A DNA stretch of 64,000 nucleotides. It comes from Dialister sp900541485 (GTDB lineage: Bacteria; Bacillota; Negativicutes; Veillonellales; Dialisteraceae). The stretch spans positions 1,302,001 to 1,366,000 of the forward strand of contig OZ221974.1 of NCBI GenBank assembly GCA_965119665.1. The letters run 5' to 3'. The translations under genes and the position numbers were made by a program. Every line of letters starts with the position of its first letter. Position 1 is the stretch's first letter. Shown here piece by piece: positions 42,148-51,021 of this stretch. The notes below the pieces were generated by a model, which ran no database searches, was not told the origin of the DNA, and saw only the letters and a list, made by a program, of their open reading frames with translations.

Positions 42148-42933
42148 ATGAAAACAAAAAGATGGATGATTGCCGGCCTGCTCGCTGCTCTGCCTTGGAC
42201 GGGAATGGCCTCAGACCATGTATATTTCCAAAATAACCGGAATTTTCCCATGATAGTGAATACTGAGGGAATATATACTGTGGGAAACAGCGGCATCTTT
42301 ATGAACCTTTCCTCAATAGAACTGGAAGATATATTCAAAAACGGAATGGCTGTCAAGGCCTCATTTCTTCAGGTCAATAATGAAGAAGTCCGTACTTTTA
42401 CGGAACATTTCCGCATGGCAGATGACGGTCGTGCATGGATGCGAATGGAAGACGGATGGCATGCTGTCATTTCCGATTCTTCCGGCGCCGAACGTATGGC
42501 GGTGAGCCTGATTCGTGAAGATATGGGAAATGAAGAAAAAAGAATGGGCTATACGGCACAAATTACTGCTATATGGGATGCGAAAATAAAAGCCTATGAA
42601 ATGAAAAAGGCGGAAGAAGAAAAAGCACGAAGAGAAGAAATGACAGAAGAAGAGATTGCAGCAGAAGAGAAAAAAGAGACGACAGAAGATTACCGGAGTG
42701 TGGAACTTGCTGAAGTAGAGCCTGAAATCGTACAAAAAGGTGATGCCCAGCCGATTGCACGCAAGGTTAGCACCGTTCAAAATGAAGAGGGTCCTGCAAA
42801 CAGCAACGGGGCAGTGAAGATAAAAGGGCAAGTACAAAAACAAAAGGAAAGCAAGGATAAAAACGAAAAGCCCGAACAGGTGGAAATCGTAATTACCGGA
42901 AATCCTGTTGTTGAAATTATTTCCTCAAAGTAA
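42148..42933 (+). CDS. Secreted protein with charged C-terminal half, unknown function
   Basis: A 261-residue protein with a Sec signal peptide (cleavage after GMA, about residue 21), a globular N-terminal half (to about residue 140) and a Glu/Lys-rich low-complexity tail that is probably an extended helix followed by disorder. No family recognised. ATG at 42148 with GGGGAGG RBS; an in-frame codon at 42100 is unsupported. Before the cassette arrived this would have been the gene behind rplL. Confidence 0.6.
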   Translation: MKTKRWMIAGLLAALPWTGMASDHVYFQNNRNFPMIVNTEGIYTVGNSGIFMNLSSIELEDIFKNGMAVKASFLQVNNEEVRTFTEHFRMADDGRAWMRMEDGWHAVISDSSGAERMAVSLIREDMGNEEKRMGYTAQITAIWDAKIKAYEMKKAEEEKARREEMTEEEIAAEEKKETTEDYRSVELAEVEPEIVQKGDAQPIARKVSTVQNEEGPANSNGAVKIKGQVQKQKESKDKNEKPEQVEIVITGNPVVEIISSK

Positions 42934-43014
42934 GGCGCATTACGAAACTGGTTCTTGCAGAGTGAACATAGTATAATTGCTGAGGAAACGAAAACTATAC
43001 CTTGGGAGGAACAT

Positions 43015-43566
43015 ATGGCAAAAAGATTTTATCCGCTTGAAGTGGCAGGTTGCAAGAGAGAGCTTCCGGTGATGAATATTTCAGAAACAAAAGCAATTGC
43101 CGCCTTTGTTATTTTGGGCGACGTGGAAATTGTGGAAAAAACGGCGCATGAACTGGCGAAAAAGGTACCGAAAGAGGCAGACTATATCATGACCGCAGAA
43201 ACAAAGGGAATTCCTTTGGCGGCCGAACTTGCGAAAAACCTGGGGCATAAGACTTATATGGTAGCGAGAAAATCGGTGAAAGCGTATATGGAAAATCCGA
43301 TTTGGGTGGAAGATGAATCGATTACTACAGAAGGAAAGCAAAAACTTTATTTATCTGAAAGTGATGTGAACCTCATCAGGGGGAAACGTATTCTTCTCGT
43401 TGATGATGTCATCAGTACCGGCGGGTCTATGAAGGCACTGCGTGAACTTGCCGAAAAAGCAGGTGCTGAGGTCATTTGCCAAGCTGCAATTTTGGCGGAG
43501 GGAGAAGCGATGGAGCGGGACGATATTATTTATCTCGCACCTCTTCCATTACTGGACGCGGAATAA
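43015..43566 (+). CDS. Adenine phosphoribosyltransferase-like PRTase
   Basis: A 183-residue type I phosphoribosyltransferase with the PRPP-binding motif ILLVDDVISTGGS (about residues 126-138) and MTAETKGIPLAAELAK typical of Apt-like enzymes. The family makes nucleotides from a free purine base and PRPP, but this subgroup has some variation and might act on another base or be a regulator. It lies before guaA (GMP synthase), a purine context. ATG at 43015 with TTGGGAGG in front. Confidence 0.82.
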   Translation: MAKRFYPLEVAGCKRELPVMNISETKAIAAFVILGDVEIVEKTAHELAKKVPKEADYIMTAETKGIPLAAELAKNLGHKTYMVARKSVKAYMENPIWVEDESITTEGKQKLYLSESDVNLIRGKRILLVDDVISTGGSMKALRELAEKAGAEVICQAAILAEGEAMERDDIIYLAPLPLLDAE

Positions 43567-43570
43567 AAAG

Positions 43571-43600
43571 AAAGCGGTTTTGAGTGAAACCGCTTTTTAT
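43571..43600 (+). terminator. Terminator after the phosphoribosyltransferase gene
   Basis: Perfect AAAGCGGTTT/AAACCGCTTT stem with a six-base loop and TT-rich tail. Confidence 0.8.
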
Positions 43601-43669
43601 ACGTTTTAACCTTATTAAAAATGTAAAATACAGAAGAAAAATATCTGTAAATGAAGTAAAACTCTATGG

Positions 43670-43675
43670 TATAAT
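43670..43675 (+). promoter_or_regulatory. -10 element of the guaA promoter
   Basis: Perfect TATAAT, 57 bases before guaA. No good -35 element at the usual distance; CTGTAA lies 19 bases upstream. Confidence 0.5.
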
Positions 43676-43732
43676 AACTAAATAATATAACGAAAACAGT
43701 AACCCCGGCTTTAATTTCACAGGAGGAACCGA

Positions 43733-45271
43733 ATGAAACATCAGGAAATCGTTATCATAGTAGATTTTGGCGGACAATATGCCCAGCTTATTGCCAGACG
43801 TGTCCGTGAATGCGGTGTATACTGCGAAATACTTCCTTACAATAAACCGGCAGAAGAAATTCTCGCCCAAAATCCGAAGGGAATTATTTTTTCCGGCGGA
43901 CCGTCCAGCGTCAATGCGGAAAATGCACCGCGGCTTGACCCCGGAGTATTTAAAGCAGACGTTCCTATTTTGGGAATTTGCTACGGCATGCAGATTATGG
44001 CCAAAGAATTGGGCGGCAGCGTAGCCAGTCCGGAAAAACATGAATACGGACATACCGAGTTCTTCCGAAACGGAAGTTCCCCTCTTTTTGAAAATATTTC
44101 CGATAAGACCGCCGTATGGATGAGCCACGGCGATTCCGTTGTCGATATGCCTGCAGGCTTCGGGCTTACAGGACATACCGCTCTCACGCCGGCTGCTGCC
44201 ATGGCAGATGAAGCCAGACGATTCTATGGTGTACAATTCCACCCTGAAGTCGTTCACACTCCCGAAGGTATGCAGATGCTCAAGAATTTCCTCTTCAAAA
44301 TCTGCGAATGCCGCGGCGGTTGGTCCATGGGCAATTATATAGATATCGCCGTTGAAAGTATCCGTGAAAAAGTAGGAAATCATCAGGTCATCTGTGCTCT
44401 TTCCGGCGGCGTGGACTCCTCGGTAGCCGCTGTTCTCGTTCATAAAGCAATCGGTGACCAGCTTACCTGTGTCTTTGTCGATCACGGATTCCTCCGCTTG
44501 GGTGAAGCGGAACAAGTGGTAGATACCTTTACCAATAAATTTAATATAAAGCTGATTCATAAAGATGCATCGGCACATTTTCTTTCTCTTCTGAAAGGTG
44601 TCACTGAACCTGAAAAGAAACGCAAAACCATCGGTGCAGAATTTATCCACACCTTCCAGGAAGAAGCCAACAAACTGAACGATGTAAAATTCCTTGTCCA
44701 AGGGACACTCTATCCCGACGTCGTAGAAAGCGGTACAGCTACGGCAGCGACAATCAAATCGCACCATAATGTAGGGGGGCTCCCGAAAGATATGAAATTC
44801 TCCCTTATCGAACCGCTCCGCGAACTTTTCAAAGACGAAGTACGCCAACTCGGAAGAGAATTGGGACTTCCCGAAGACGTTATTAACCGGCAGCCCTTCC
44901 CCGGCCCGGGACTTGCTATCCGCATCATCGGAGAAATTACACCGGAAAGACTGGATATTCTCCGTAAGGCAGATTTCATAGTCAGAGACGTAATCAAACA
45001 GCATGGACTTTATAACGATATATGGCAATCCTTTGCCATTCTCCCAGCTGCCATTCGAAGTGTAGGCGTCATGGGTGACGAAAGAACCTATGACTACACC
45101 GTAGGCATCAGAGCCGTCACCAGCTCCGACGGTATGACTGCCGACTACTTCCGTTTCCCTTGGGAAGTTTTGGACGAAATGAGCCGGCGAATCTGCAACG
45201 AAGTCAAAGGAGTAAACAGAGTCGTCTACGACATCACTTCAAAACCGCCGTCTACAATCGAGTGGGAATAG
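43733..45271 (+). CDS. guaA: GMP synthase (glutamine-hydrolysing)
   Basis: A 512-residue GuaA: class I amidotransferase domain with nucleophile Cys in GICYGMQ and the His/Glu of VQFHPEVVHT, then the ATP pyrophosphatase domain with SGGVDSSVAA, and the C-terminal dimerisation domain ending in KPPSTIEWE. It converts XMP to GMP. AGGAGG RBS. Monocistronic. Confidence 0.97.
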   Translation: MKHQEIVIIVDFGGQYAQLIARRVRECGVYCEILPYNKPAEEILAQNPKGIIFSGGPSSVNAENAPRLDPGVFKADVPILGICYGMQIMAKELGGSVASPEKHEYGHTEFFRNGSSPLFENISDKTAVWMSHGDSVVDMPAGFGLTGHTALTPAAAMADEARRFYGVQFHPEVVHTPEGMQMLKNFLFKICECRGGWSMGNYIDIAVESIREKVGNHQVICALSGGVDSSVAAVLVHKAIGDQLTCVFVDHGFLRLGEAEQVVDTFTNKFNIKLIHKDASAHFLSLLKGVTEPEKKRKTIGAEFIHTFQEEANKLNDVKFLVQGTLYPDVVESGTATAATIKSHHNVGGLPKDMKFSLIEPLRELFKDEVRQLGRELGLPEDVINRQPFPGPGLAIRIIGEITPERLDILRKADFIVRDVIKQHGLYNDIWQSFAILPAAIRSVGVMGDERTYDYTVGIRAVTSSDGMTADYFRFPWEVLDEMSRRICNEVKGVNRVVYDITSKPPSTIEWE

Positions 45272-45287
45272 TCCCACCATCTATGGG

Positions 45288-45315
45288 TGACCGATGCATA
45301 TGCATCGGTCATTTT
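45288..45315 (+). terminator. Terminator of guaA (perfect 24-base palindrome)
   Basis: TGACCGATGCATATGCATCGGTCA is read as a perfect palindrome over 45288-45311 and is followed by TTTT. Confidence 0.7.
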
Positions 45316-45507
45316 CGAGACGAAGCAAAGCTGAGTCCGAAAAACTAAGCGAAGAAACTGAAAGTTTCTGAGAGGACATTGGTAAAATCTTGTAAAATCA
45401 ACGGTTACAGAAGATGAAAAACAGTAACTGGGACTAAAATGGGAACATTTGTTAAAAAGAATAAATTGAATAATAGTTCCAAGTGGTTTACATTTGGACA
45501 AAAAATT

Positions 45508-45536
45508 AGACCGTAGTTTCAAGCTACGGTCTTTTT
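45508..45536. terminator. Hairpin terminator at the left edge of the mobile region
   Basis: AGACCGTAG/CTACGGTCT with a seven-base loop and TTTT. Confidence 0.7.
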
Positions 45537-45586
45537 GCGTACATATTATGAGGATTAATTTATTTTGACATCTCCAATGGTTACTT

Positions 45587-45757
45587 TCAAATGCAACAAA
45601 TAATATAAATCAGATTGCAAAAGCTACTAATACAACTGGTGTTATTTACAAAAATGAAATTGAATCAATGAATAAACAGATAGAAAAATTATCAAAAGAA
45701 ATATGGCAGATCCATTCCATACTTCTTAGTAAATCAAAAGAAAGGTCTGGTTATTAG
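45587..45757 (+). pseudogene. MobC-like relaxosome protein, 3' remnant
   Basis: About 56 codons of a frame with no start that reads NNINQIAKATNTTGVIYKNE, a typical C-terminal block of MobC-family (relaxosome accessory) proteins. It ends in TAG one base before the ATG of the relaxase remnant, the normal mobC-relaxase order. The N-terminal ribbon-helix-helix part is missing. Confidence 0.7.
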
Positions 45758-45758
45758 T

Positions 45759-46128
45759 ATGGCAATTACAAAAATACATCCTCTAAAATAAACTCTAAAT
45801 TTGGCAATAGACTATATAACTAAGAGTGAAAAAACTGATGAAAAAGTCTTGGTATCTTCATTTAAATGTCATCCATCTACTTCCCATATTCAATTTATGA
45901 AAACACGAGAAGATAACGATACTAAAGGTACAGTTTTGGCTAGACATTTAATCCAATCTTTTCTAACAGGAGAGGTTGATCCTATAACAGCTCACGAAAT
46001 TGGAATGGAATTATGAAAAAAAGAACACCCTTATGCAAGAGTATTCTTTGAATAAAGAACAATTTTCTGACCTTGTTCAGTATAGGAAAAATTATGAAAA
46101 TTATTATGGGATAGAAGTGGAGAGATAA
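45759..46128 (+). pseudogene. Relaxase (MobA/VirD2-type) remnant
   Basis: The frame starts MAITKIHPLK and is broken by TAA at 45789, then runs TLNLAIDYITKSEKTDEK and FKCHPSTSHIQFMKTRE, typical of the N-terminal region of relaxases in Firmicutes mobile elements. A second stop (TGA at 46014) follows GMEL, and after a further break EYSLNKEQFSDLVQY to a final TAA may be the C-terminus left by an internal deletion. Most of the catalytic domain, including the metal-binding histidine triad, is gone. Confidence 0.75.
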
Positions 46129-46164
46129 AAAGCTATAAGCGTTGCTTACATTTATTAAAAAGAC

Positions 46165-46193
46165 TTGACATAATTCGTTTACAATGGTAAACT
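46165..46193 (+). promoter_or_regulatory. copYB promoter with CopY operator (cop box)
   Basis: TTGACA (46165-46170) with TAAACT 17 bases on, and between them the palindrome GTTTACAATGGTAAAC (46177-46192) close to the CopY-type box TACAnnTGTA. The operator overlaps the spacer and -10, so CopY binding would block polymerase until copper displaces it. Confidence 0.75.
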
Positions 46194-46243
46194 TATTTTG
46201 AGGATATTTGTTCACGTCTGTAGACAACTAGGGGGCAAGGAGA

Positions 46244-46693
46244 ATGAGCACAATAGAATTTAATACTTATATCACAGATGCAGAATGGGAAGTCATGCGT
46301 GTAGTTTGGGCAAATGATCGAGTAACTAGTAAAAAAGTCATTACCGTATTGCAAGAAAAAATGGACTGGACACAATCCACTATCAAAACGATCTTAGGTC
46401 GATTAGTTGGAAAAGGCGTACTAAATACAGAGCAAGAAGGTAGAAAGTTTATTTACACTGCCAATATTAAAGAGAAAGAAGCCGTAAGGGATTATGCAGA
46501 AGATATTTTTAACCGTATTTGCAATAAGAAAGTCGGAAATGTAATAGGAAGCATCATTGAAGATCATGTCTTAAGCTTCGATGATATAGATCGACTAGAA
46601 AAAATATTAGAGATGAAAAAATCTTTCGCAGTAGAAGAAGTGGATTGCAATTGTCCAGAAGGACAATGCGAGTGTCATTTACATCATCATTAA
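46244..46693 (+). CDS. copY: CopY/TcrY-type copper-responsive repressor
   Basis: A 149-residue BlaI/CopY-family winged-helix repressor (DAEWEVMRVVWANDRVTSKKV, WTQSTIKTILGRL) with the C-terminal metal motif CxCx4CxC (Cys135, 137, 142, 144), followed by HLHHH. In Enterococcus, Cu(I) displaces Zn at this motif and releases DNA. It sits 20 bases before copB and behind a cop-box promoter. AT-rich, with low-GC Firmicutes codon use: probably acquired. Start ATG 46244 behind AAGGAG. Confidence 0.93.
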   Translation: MSTIEFNTYITDAEWEVMRVVWANDRVTSKKVITVLQEKMDWTQSTIKTILGRLVGKGVLNTEQEGRKFIYTANIKEKEAVRDYAEDIFNRICNKKVGNVIGSIIEDHVLSFDDIDRLEKILEMKKSFAVEEVDCNCPEGQCECHLHHH

Positions 46694-46712
46694 GAATAAG
46701 GAGGAATTTAAA

Positions 46713-48809
46713 ATGAACAATAACAACAAACATTTATCCCACAGTCACCATAATCATGGCGACATGGATCATTCAAAACATGAGCACGTAAGCACGGAAG
46801 AACATGGAGACCATAAGAATCAACATCACGACCATCATGCTGGTCATGACCACAGTGGGCACGGAGGGCATGACCACCATCATCACGGTAACTTTAAGGA
46901 ACTTTTCTTAAAATCATTGCCACTAGGAATCATTATTATGCTCTTATCCCCTATGGCTGGGTTTGACCTACCATTCCAGTTTACTTTTCCATATTCTGAT
47001 ATTGTAGTAGCTATTTTATCTACTATATTAATTATTTATGGTGGACGTCCATTCTATCAAGGGGCAGTTGACGAATTTAAACAAAAAGAACCTGGAATGA
47101 TGGCTCTCGTTTCTTTAGGTTTAAGTGTTTCATATTTATATAGTATTTATACTGTAATAGCAAGCTACGTAACAGGTGAACAAATTATGGATTTTTTCTT
47201 TGAATTTGCTTCATTACTATTAATCATGTTATTAGGTCACTGGATTGAGATGAAAGCTATTGGAGAAGCAGGAGATGCACAAGAAGAACTGGCTAAGCTA
47301 GTACCAAAAGATGCTCATGTAGTATTAGATGACGATTCAATAGAAACACGACCAGTTGCTGACTTAAAGGTAGGTGATTTAATTCGAGTTCAAGCTGGAG
47401 AAAATGTGCCAGCAGACGGAACTATCGAGCGTGGCGAATCACGTGTAAATGAAGCTCTTTTGACTGGAGAATCAAAAGCAGTTAAAAAAGGTCCTGGCGA
47501 TGAAGTAATCGGAGGCTCAACAAATGGAGAAGGGGTTCTTTATATTAAAGTGAATGAGACAGGTGATCAATCCTTCATCTCTCAAGTTCAGAATTTAATC
47601 AGCCAAGCTCAAAGTCAGCCTTCCAGAGCAGAAAATATTGCTCAAAAGGTTGCAGGATGGCTCTTCTATATTGCTGTTATTGTCGCGCTAATTGCTTTTG
47701 TAGTGTGGATGGTTATAGAAGATGTGCCAACGGCAGTTATATTTACTATTACTACATTAGTTATTGCTTGTCCGCACGCATTGGGTCTGGCTATTCCATT
47801 GGTAACCGCCCGTAGCACAAGCTTAGGAGCTAGCCGTGGCTTACTAGTAAAAGACCGCCAAGCCTTAGAAATAGCTCAAAATGCAGATGTGATGATTTTA
47901 GATAAAACGGGTACTTTAACAACTGGTGAGTTTAAAGTATTAGACGTTGAACTTTTTAATAACAAATATAATAAAGAGGAAATCATTGCCTTACTGGCAG
48001 GTATTGAAGGAGGATCTAGCCACCCGATTGCTCAATCAATTATTAGTTTCGCTAAGCAGCAAGGTATAAGTCCAGTATCTTTTGATTCAATTGATGTGAT
48101 TTCCGGTGCTGGCGTAGAAGGCAAAGCCAAGGGCCATAGTTACCAATTAATCAGTCAAAAAGCCTACGGACGTAATCTGGATATGGATATTCCCAAAGGA
48201 GCAACTCTCAGTGTCTTAGTAGAAAACGATGATGCTATTGGTGCTGTAGCTTTAGGGGATGAATTAAAACCAACGAGCAAAGAGTTAATTAAAGTTCTTA
48301 AAAAGAACAATATTCAACCAATTATGGCAACAGGTGATAATGAAAAAGCAGCTCAAGGCGCGGCAGAAGATTTAGAGATTGAATATAGATCAAATCAGTC
48401 TCCACAAGACAAATATGAGTTAGTAAAAACACTTAAAGATGAAGGGAAAAAAGTTATCATGGTAGGTGACGGTGTTAATGATGCCCCTTCTCTTGCCTTA
48501 GCAGACGTTGGTATAGCTATAGGCGCTGGAACCCAAGTGGCATTGGATTCAGCTGATGTCATATTGACTCAATCCGATCCAGGAGATATTGAATCATTCA
48601 TTGAATTAGCACACAAAACAACTCGTAAAATGAAACAAAACCTCTTTTGGGGAGCCGGTTATAACTTTATAGCTATCCCTCTAGCTGCAGGAATTTTGGC
48701 TCCTATTGGTATCACATTAAGCCCTGCATTAGGAGCAATCCTAATGTCTGTGTCAACAGTCATCGTCGCCATTAATGCCATTTTATTAAGATTAGATCCG
48801 AAAAAATGA
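46713..48809 (+). CDS. copB: CopB-type copper-exporting P1B ATPase
   Basis: A 698-residue P1B-type ATPase. The first ~60 residues are very His-rich (metal-binding), followed by membrane segments, actuator loop TGES, the CPH metal site (IACPHALGLA), DKTGTLT phosphorylation site, HP locus (SSHPIAQSI) and GDGVNDAPS hinge. The CPH motif and His-rich N-terminus mark the CopB/TcrB subgroup, which exports Cu(I) or Cu(II). All catalytic motifs are intact. It is in operon with copY and appears acquired from a low-GC Gram-positive; no copZ or copA is present. Confidence 0.94.
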   Translation: MNNNNKHLSHSHHNHGDMDHSKHEHVSTEEHGDHKNQHHDHHAGHDHSGHGGHDHHHHGNFKELFLKSLPLGIIIMLLSPMAGFDLPFQFTFPYSDIVVAILSTILIIYGGRPFYQGAVDEFKQKEPGMMALVSLGLSVSYLYSIYTVIASYVTGEQIMDFFFEFASLLLIMLLGHWIEMKAIGEAGDAQEELAKLVPKDAHVVLDDDSIETRPVADLKVGDLIRVQAGENVPADGTIERGESRVNEALLTGESKAVKKGPGDEVIGGSTNGEGVLYIKVNETGDQSFISQVQNLISQAQSQPSRAENIAQKVAGWLFYIAVIVALIAFVVWMVIEDVPTAVIFTITTLVIACPHALGLAIPLVTARSTSLGASRGLLVKDRQALEIAQNADVMILDKTGTLTTGEFKVLDVELFNNKYNKEEIIALLAGIEGGSSHPIAQSIISFAKQQGISPVSFDSIDVISGAGVEGKAKGHSYQLISQKAYGRNLDMDIPKGATLSVLVENDDAIGAVALGDELKPTSKELIKVLKKNNIQPIMATGDNEKAAQGAAEDLEIEYRSNQSPQDKYELVKTLKDEGKKVIMVGDGVNDAPSLALADVGIAIGAGTQVALDSADVILTQSDPGDIESFIELAHKTTRKMKQNLFWGAGYNFIAIPLAAGILAPIGITLSPALGAILMSVSTVIVAINAILLRLDPKK

Positions 48810-48890
48810 CAATTAACATATAGAATAATTGAAACTCCTTAAAGTATCAAGATACAATAGTTTTACAGGAGAAAAAGAGATGTAAGTACT

Positions 48891-48947
48891 GGCTCTTTGT
48901 AAAATCGTGTTGGTAGAAGTAGACGATTTTTCTACCAACACGATTTT
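48891..48947. repeat. Perfect 18-bp inverted repeat, terminator or IS-end relic
   Basis: AAAATCGTGTTGGTAGAA (48901-48918) pairs perfectly with 48930-48947 around an 11-base loop and is followed by TTAA. It can terminate copB. The GGCTCTTTGT directly before it (48891-48900) resembles the start of terminal repeats of ISL3-type elements, so a solo IS end is an alternative. No transposase is here. Confidence 0.55.
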
Positions 48948-49015
48948 TAATTTATTATAGAACTGATTTCTTTTAAAATCCTAAAAGCCACCTATTTCGA
49001 CAGTTTTATAGCTTG

Positions 49016-49425
49016 TTATTCTATTTTCTTGACAATAATACGACCGTCTCCACATGTGTCGTATCCTGAAATAGCTTTAAAATATTTTTCTGTATCACTA
49101 CTTAAATTTGTAATTTTAGAGCTTTTTTTGTTTGATAAAAGTTTTAATTTTCTAAGCCTAATTTATTTAAAACAAAAGTGCTATGAGTTGAAATAATTAT
49201 TTGACTAGATTCCTTATTACTATTTTCTTGTAGAATATCAATTAAATTATTCATGTTAGAATATGACAAATGGTTCTCTGGCTCTTCAATTAAAATTATT
49301 TTATCTTTATTTGTATTAACATTATTTAAAGCAAGCTCAGTTTTTAATAAGCATTGTAGCCCTCTACCAGCATTGGAATACGGAATACTATCAAATTCCG
49401 TTATCATACTTGATTCCCATTGACT
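49016..49425 (-). pseudogene. OLD-family ATP-dependent nuclease, internal fragment
   Basis: On the minus strand: Walker B block KIILIEEPENHLSY and the H-loop IIISTHSTFVLNKLGL of OLD/RecF-like ABC ATPases, then an apparent one-base deletion at about 49145 (AATTAA instead of AATTTAA), after which LKLLSNKKSSKITNL continues in another frame to the stop at 49016. N-terminal P-loop and the TOPRIM domain are absent. Relic of an overcoming-lysogeny-type nuclease, possibly from a defence locus. Confidence 0.7.
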
Positions 49426-49618
49426 TATATTCAATAATATCTCCAATATCACATTGAAAATACTCACAAATCTTTCCTAATGTTTCTAGACTTACATTTT
49501 CGTCTCTTCCCATTTTTGCTATTGTCTTGGGTGTTGTTGCTATTGCACATTGTAAGTCTGTTTTTTTCATATTTTTATCTATTAATAACTTCCATAATTT
49601 GTTATATGAAAATCCCAT
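49391..49618 (-). CDS. XRE-family (Cro/CI-like) small HTH regulator
   Basis: A 75-residue protein (from ATG 49618, MGFSYNKLWKLLIDKNMKK) of the common small XRE type found in Firmicutes mobile elements; the recognition part is TDLQCAIATTPKTIAKMG and the C-terminal part LGKICEYFQCDIGDIIEY. It overlaps the start of the OLD fragment in another frame, a sign that the two were joined by deletion. It may still be expressed. Confidence 0.8.
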   Translation of the reverse strand: MGFSYNKLWKLLIDKNMKKTDLQCAIATTPKTIAKMGRDENVSLETLGKICEYFQCDIGDIIEYKSMGIKYDNGI

Positions 49619-49741
49619 ATCATTCTCCAATTCTATATTTTACCTTTCTAAATGTATAGATTAACTATCTAATGAGAGCATATAATACAGATTCCTTTCA
49701 ATTATATGATTTACTGCGTTAAACTTAGCAAAAAAAATAAA

Positions 49742-49764
49742 GGCAGTCCGAAGACTGCCGATAT
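49742..49764 (-). terminator. Hairpin after the small remnant gene
   Basis: GGCAGTC-CGAA-GACTGCC perfect stem-loop with an AT-rich tail on the minus strand. Confidence 0.65.
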
Positions 49765-49995
49765 TTATCTCTCTGCACCTTTGCTATGGTCTTTCTTATT
49801 TGACTTAAGTGTGTCCTCTGCCTTAAAGCTATTTATTTGCCCTAATATGGACTTTTTATCCTTGTCTTGACTCCTTACTTGTTCTTTTGCTTTTAAGAGC
49901 TTAGAAGACAAAATACGAACATTTTTATATTCCTTACCGTTATTATCAATGTTTATATTTTGTCCAAATATTTTAACAAAATCTCCTCGTTTCAA
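49765..49995 (-). pseudogene. Remnant of an element gene, 3' part
   Basis: The frame codes for 76 residues beginning TTG (KRGDFVKIFGQNINIDNNG) and ending in a Lys-rich tail. The upstream sequence in another frame reads LNILLGNYPAYGYKTKDLET and would join it after a one- or two-base correction near 50002, so I treat it as the 3' end of a broken longer gene. The first 40 residues have an OB-fold look; no family is assigned. Confidence 0.45.
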
Positions 49996-50238
49996 GTTTC
50001 TAAATCTTTTGTCTTATATCCATAGGCTGGATAATTACCAAGTAATATATTTAGATTTAAACCCACAAAGCAAAAAGTAAAAATGAAGTAAATTCGAAGT
50101 GAGATTAATTTGAAAACTGGATAAACAATATTTCTCCGGTACTGGGACTGGGATGGGACTAAAAATTTGAAAACGTCCTATAATTAGGTGGATTTAGTGA
50201 TATTAGAAAAAATAAAACTAGTATTTTGAATGGTTTGA

Positions 50239-50282
50239 GATGTATCGTACATTTGGAAAAGATGTATCGTACATTTGGAAAA
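50239..50282 (+). repeat. 22-bp tandem repeat, two copies
   Basis: Two perfect adjacent copies (50239-50260, 50261-50282) of a unit containing TGTATCGTACA, which has TGTA/TACA arms. Could be an operator pair or an iteron-like site of the lost element. Confidence 0.85.
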
Positions 50283-50396
50283 GAAGAGAGGGAATAATAT
50301 TTAATAGAAAAAGCCTTGATTATTTCATATCAATTGGATAATAAAGGCTTTTTTGATGATGATAGAGAAACATATTTTCATGGAAGTAACTTGACA

Positions 50397-50460
50397 CGTA
50401 TATATATATCACGTATATATATATATATAACATATATATATTTTTTTTTTTTAATACGAA
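50397..50460. repeat. TA-rich simple repeat and T tract
   Basis: Runs of TATATA interrupted by two CACG/CA motifs, followed by a run of ten or more T. Low complexity, likely slippage-prone; lies just ahead of the gene at 50487 and may contain its promoter. Confidence 0.8.
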
Positions 50461-50486
50461 TTAAGAAGCAGAGGAGAGATAATAAA

Positions 50487-51011
50487 ATGGGGCTATTTAA
50501 TTTATTTGGTTTATTGGGGGGCAGTAAAACAGTTGAGTTGGATAAAGTGAAAAGCGATGAAAACAAAAAACGGATGAGAGAAATTTTTGATACTAAAGTA
50601 GATAATGGCTCGGAATATAAAATAGTTTACGCTTATTCAGAAGATATAGGTGGAGCGAATTTCGCAGTACTTCGTACTGTTTCCTATAAATACAGAAGTT
50701 TTATACTTGGCTATAGGGAAAATGATTTGAGTGTAGTGTTTCTTGAAGTAAGTCCTGATTTAAATCAGGTTGGTGAAGCGCTTGTATATAGACCACAGGA
50801 TGTCAAGAAAACTAATTTTATAAAAATGGTAGGTTCATATTATTTACAATATGGCAATTCATTTAAGAAAGAATTTTTCAACTTTTTTGTTCCCGAGACT
50901 ATTGATGAAATAGTGAATCATGATTGGTATGATGAAGATACATTTACTTACATTGACCAAAGAGATGAACATAGTGGATGGGTAGATTTTTGGAATAAAT
51001 TTTGCAGATAA
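50487..51011 (+). CDS. Uncharacterised 174-residue protein of the mobile region
   Basis: Start at ATG 50487 (MGLFNLFGLLGG) behind GGAGAGA; the open frame extends upstream to 50316 but only through low-complexity Ile/Tyr-rich sequence encoded by the TA repeat. The protein is soluble with a short hydrophobic N-terminus, a beta-rich middle (SFILGYRENDLSVVFLEVSP) and an acidic, aromatic C-terminus. No family recognised. Its size and placement beside another orphan gene and a broken small gene resemble immunity-protein clusters, but that is a guess. Confidence 0.55.
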   Translation: MGLFNLFGLLGGSKTVELDKVKSDENKKRMREIFDTKVDNGSEYKIVYAYSEDIGGANFAVLRTVSYKYRSFILGYRENDLSVVFLEVSPDLNQVGEALVYRPQDVKKTNFIKMVGSYYLQYGNSFKKEFFNFFVPETIDEIVNHDWYDEDTFTYIDQRDEHSGWVDFWNKFCR

Positions 51012-51021
51012 AAGGTAATGA

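Larger units (their letters stand above)
49996..50486. other. Non-coding stretch with repeats inside the mobile region
   Basis: About 490 bases holding the broken 5' part of the preceding remnant, a G-rich motif ACTGGGACTGGGATGGGACT (50141-50160), the 22-bp tandem repeat (50239-50282) and a long TA-rich tract (50397-50460). No intact gene. Confidence 0.5.

Noticed and set aside
43664..45028. 454-codon open frame antisense to guaA
   Set aside because: Shadow of guaA; no family features and no RBS.
50239..50282. CRISPR array
   Set aside because: Only two units, directly adjacent without spacers, and no cas genes.
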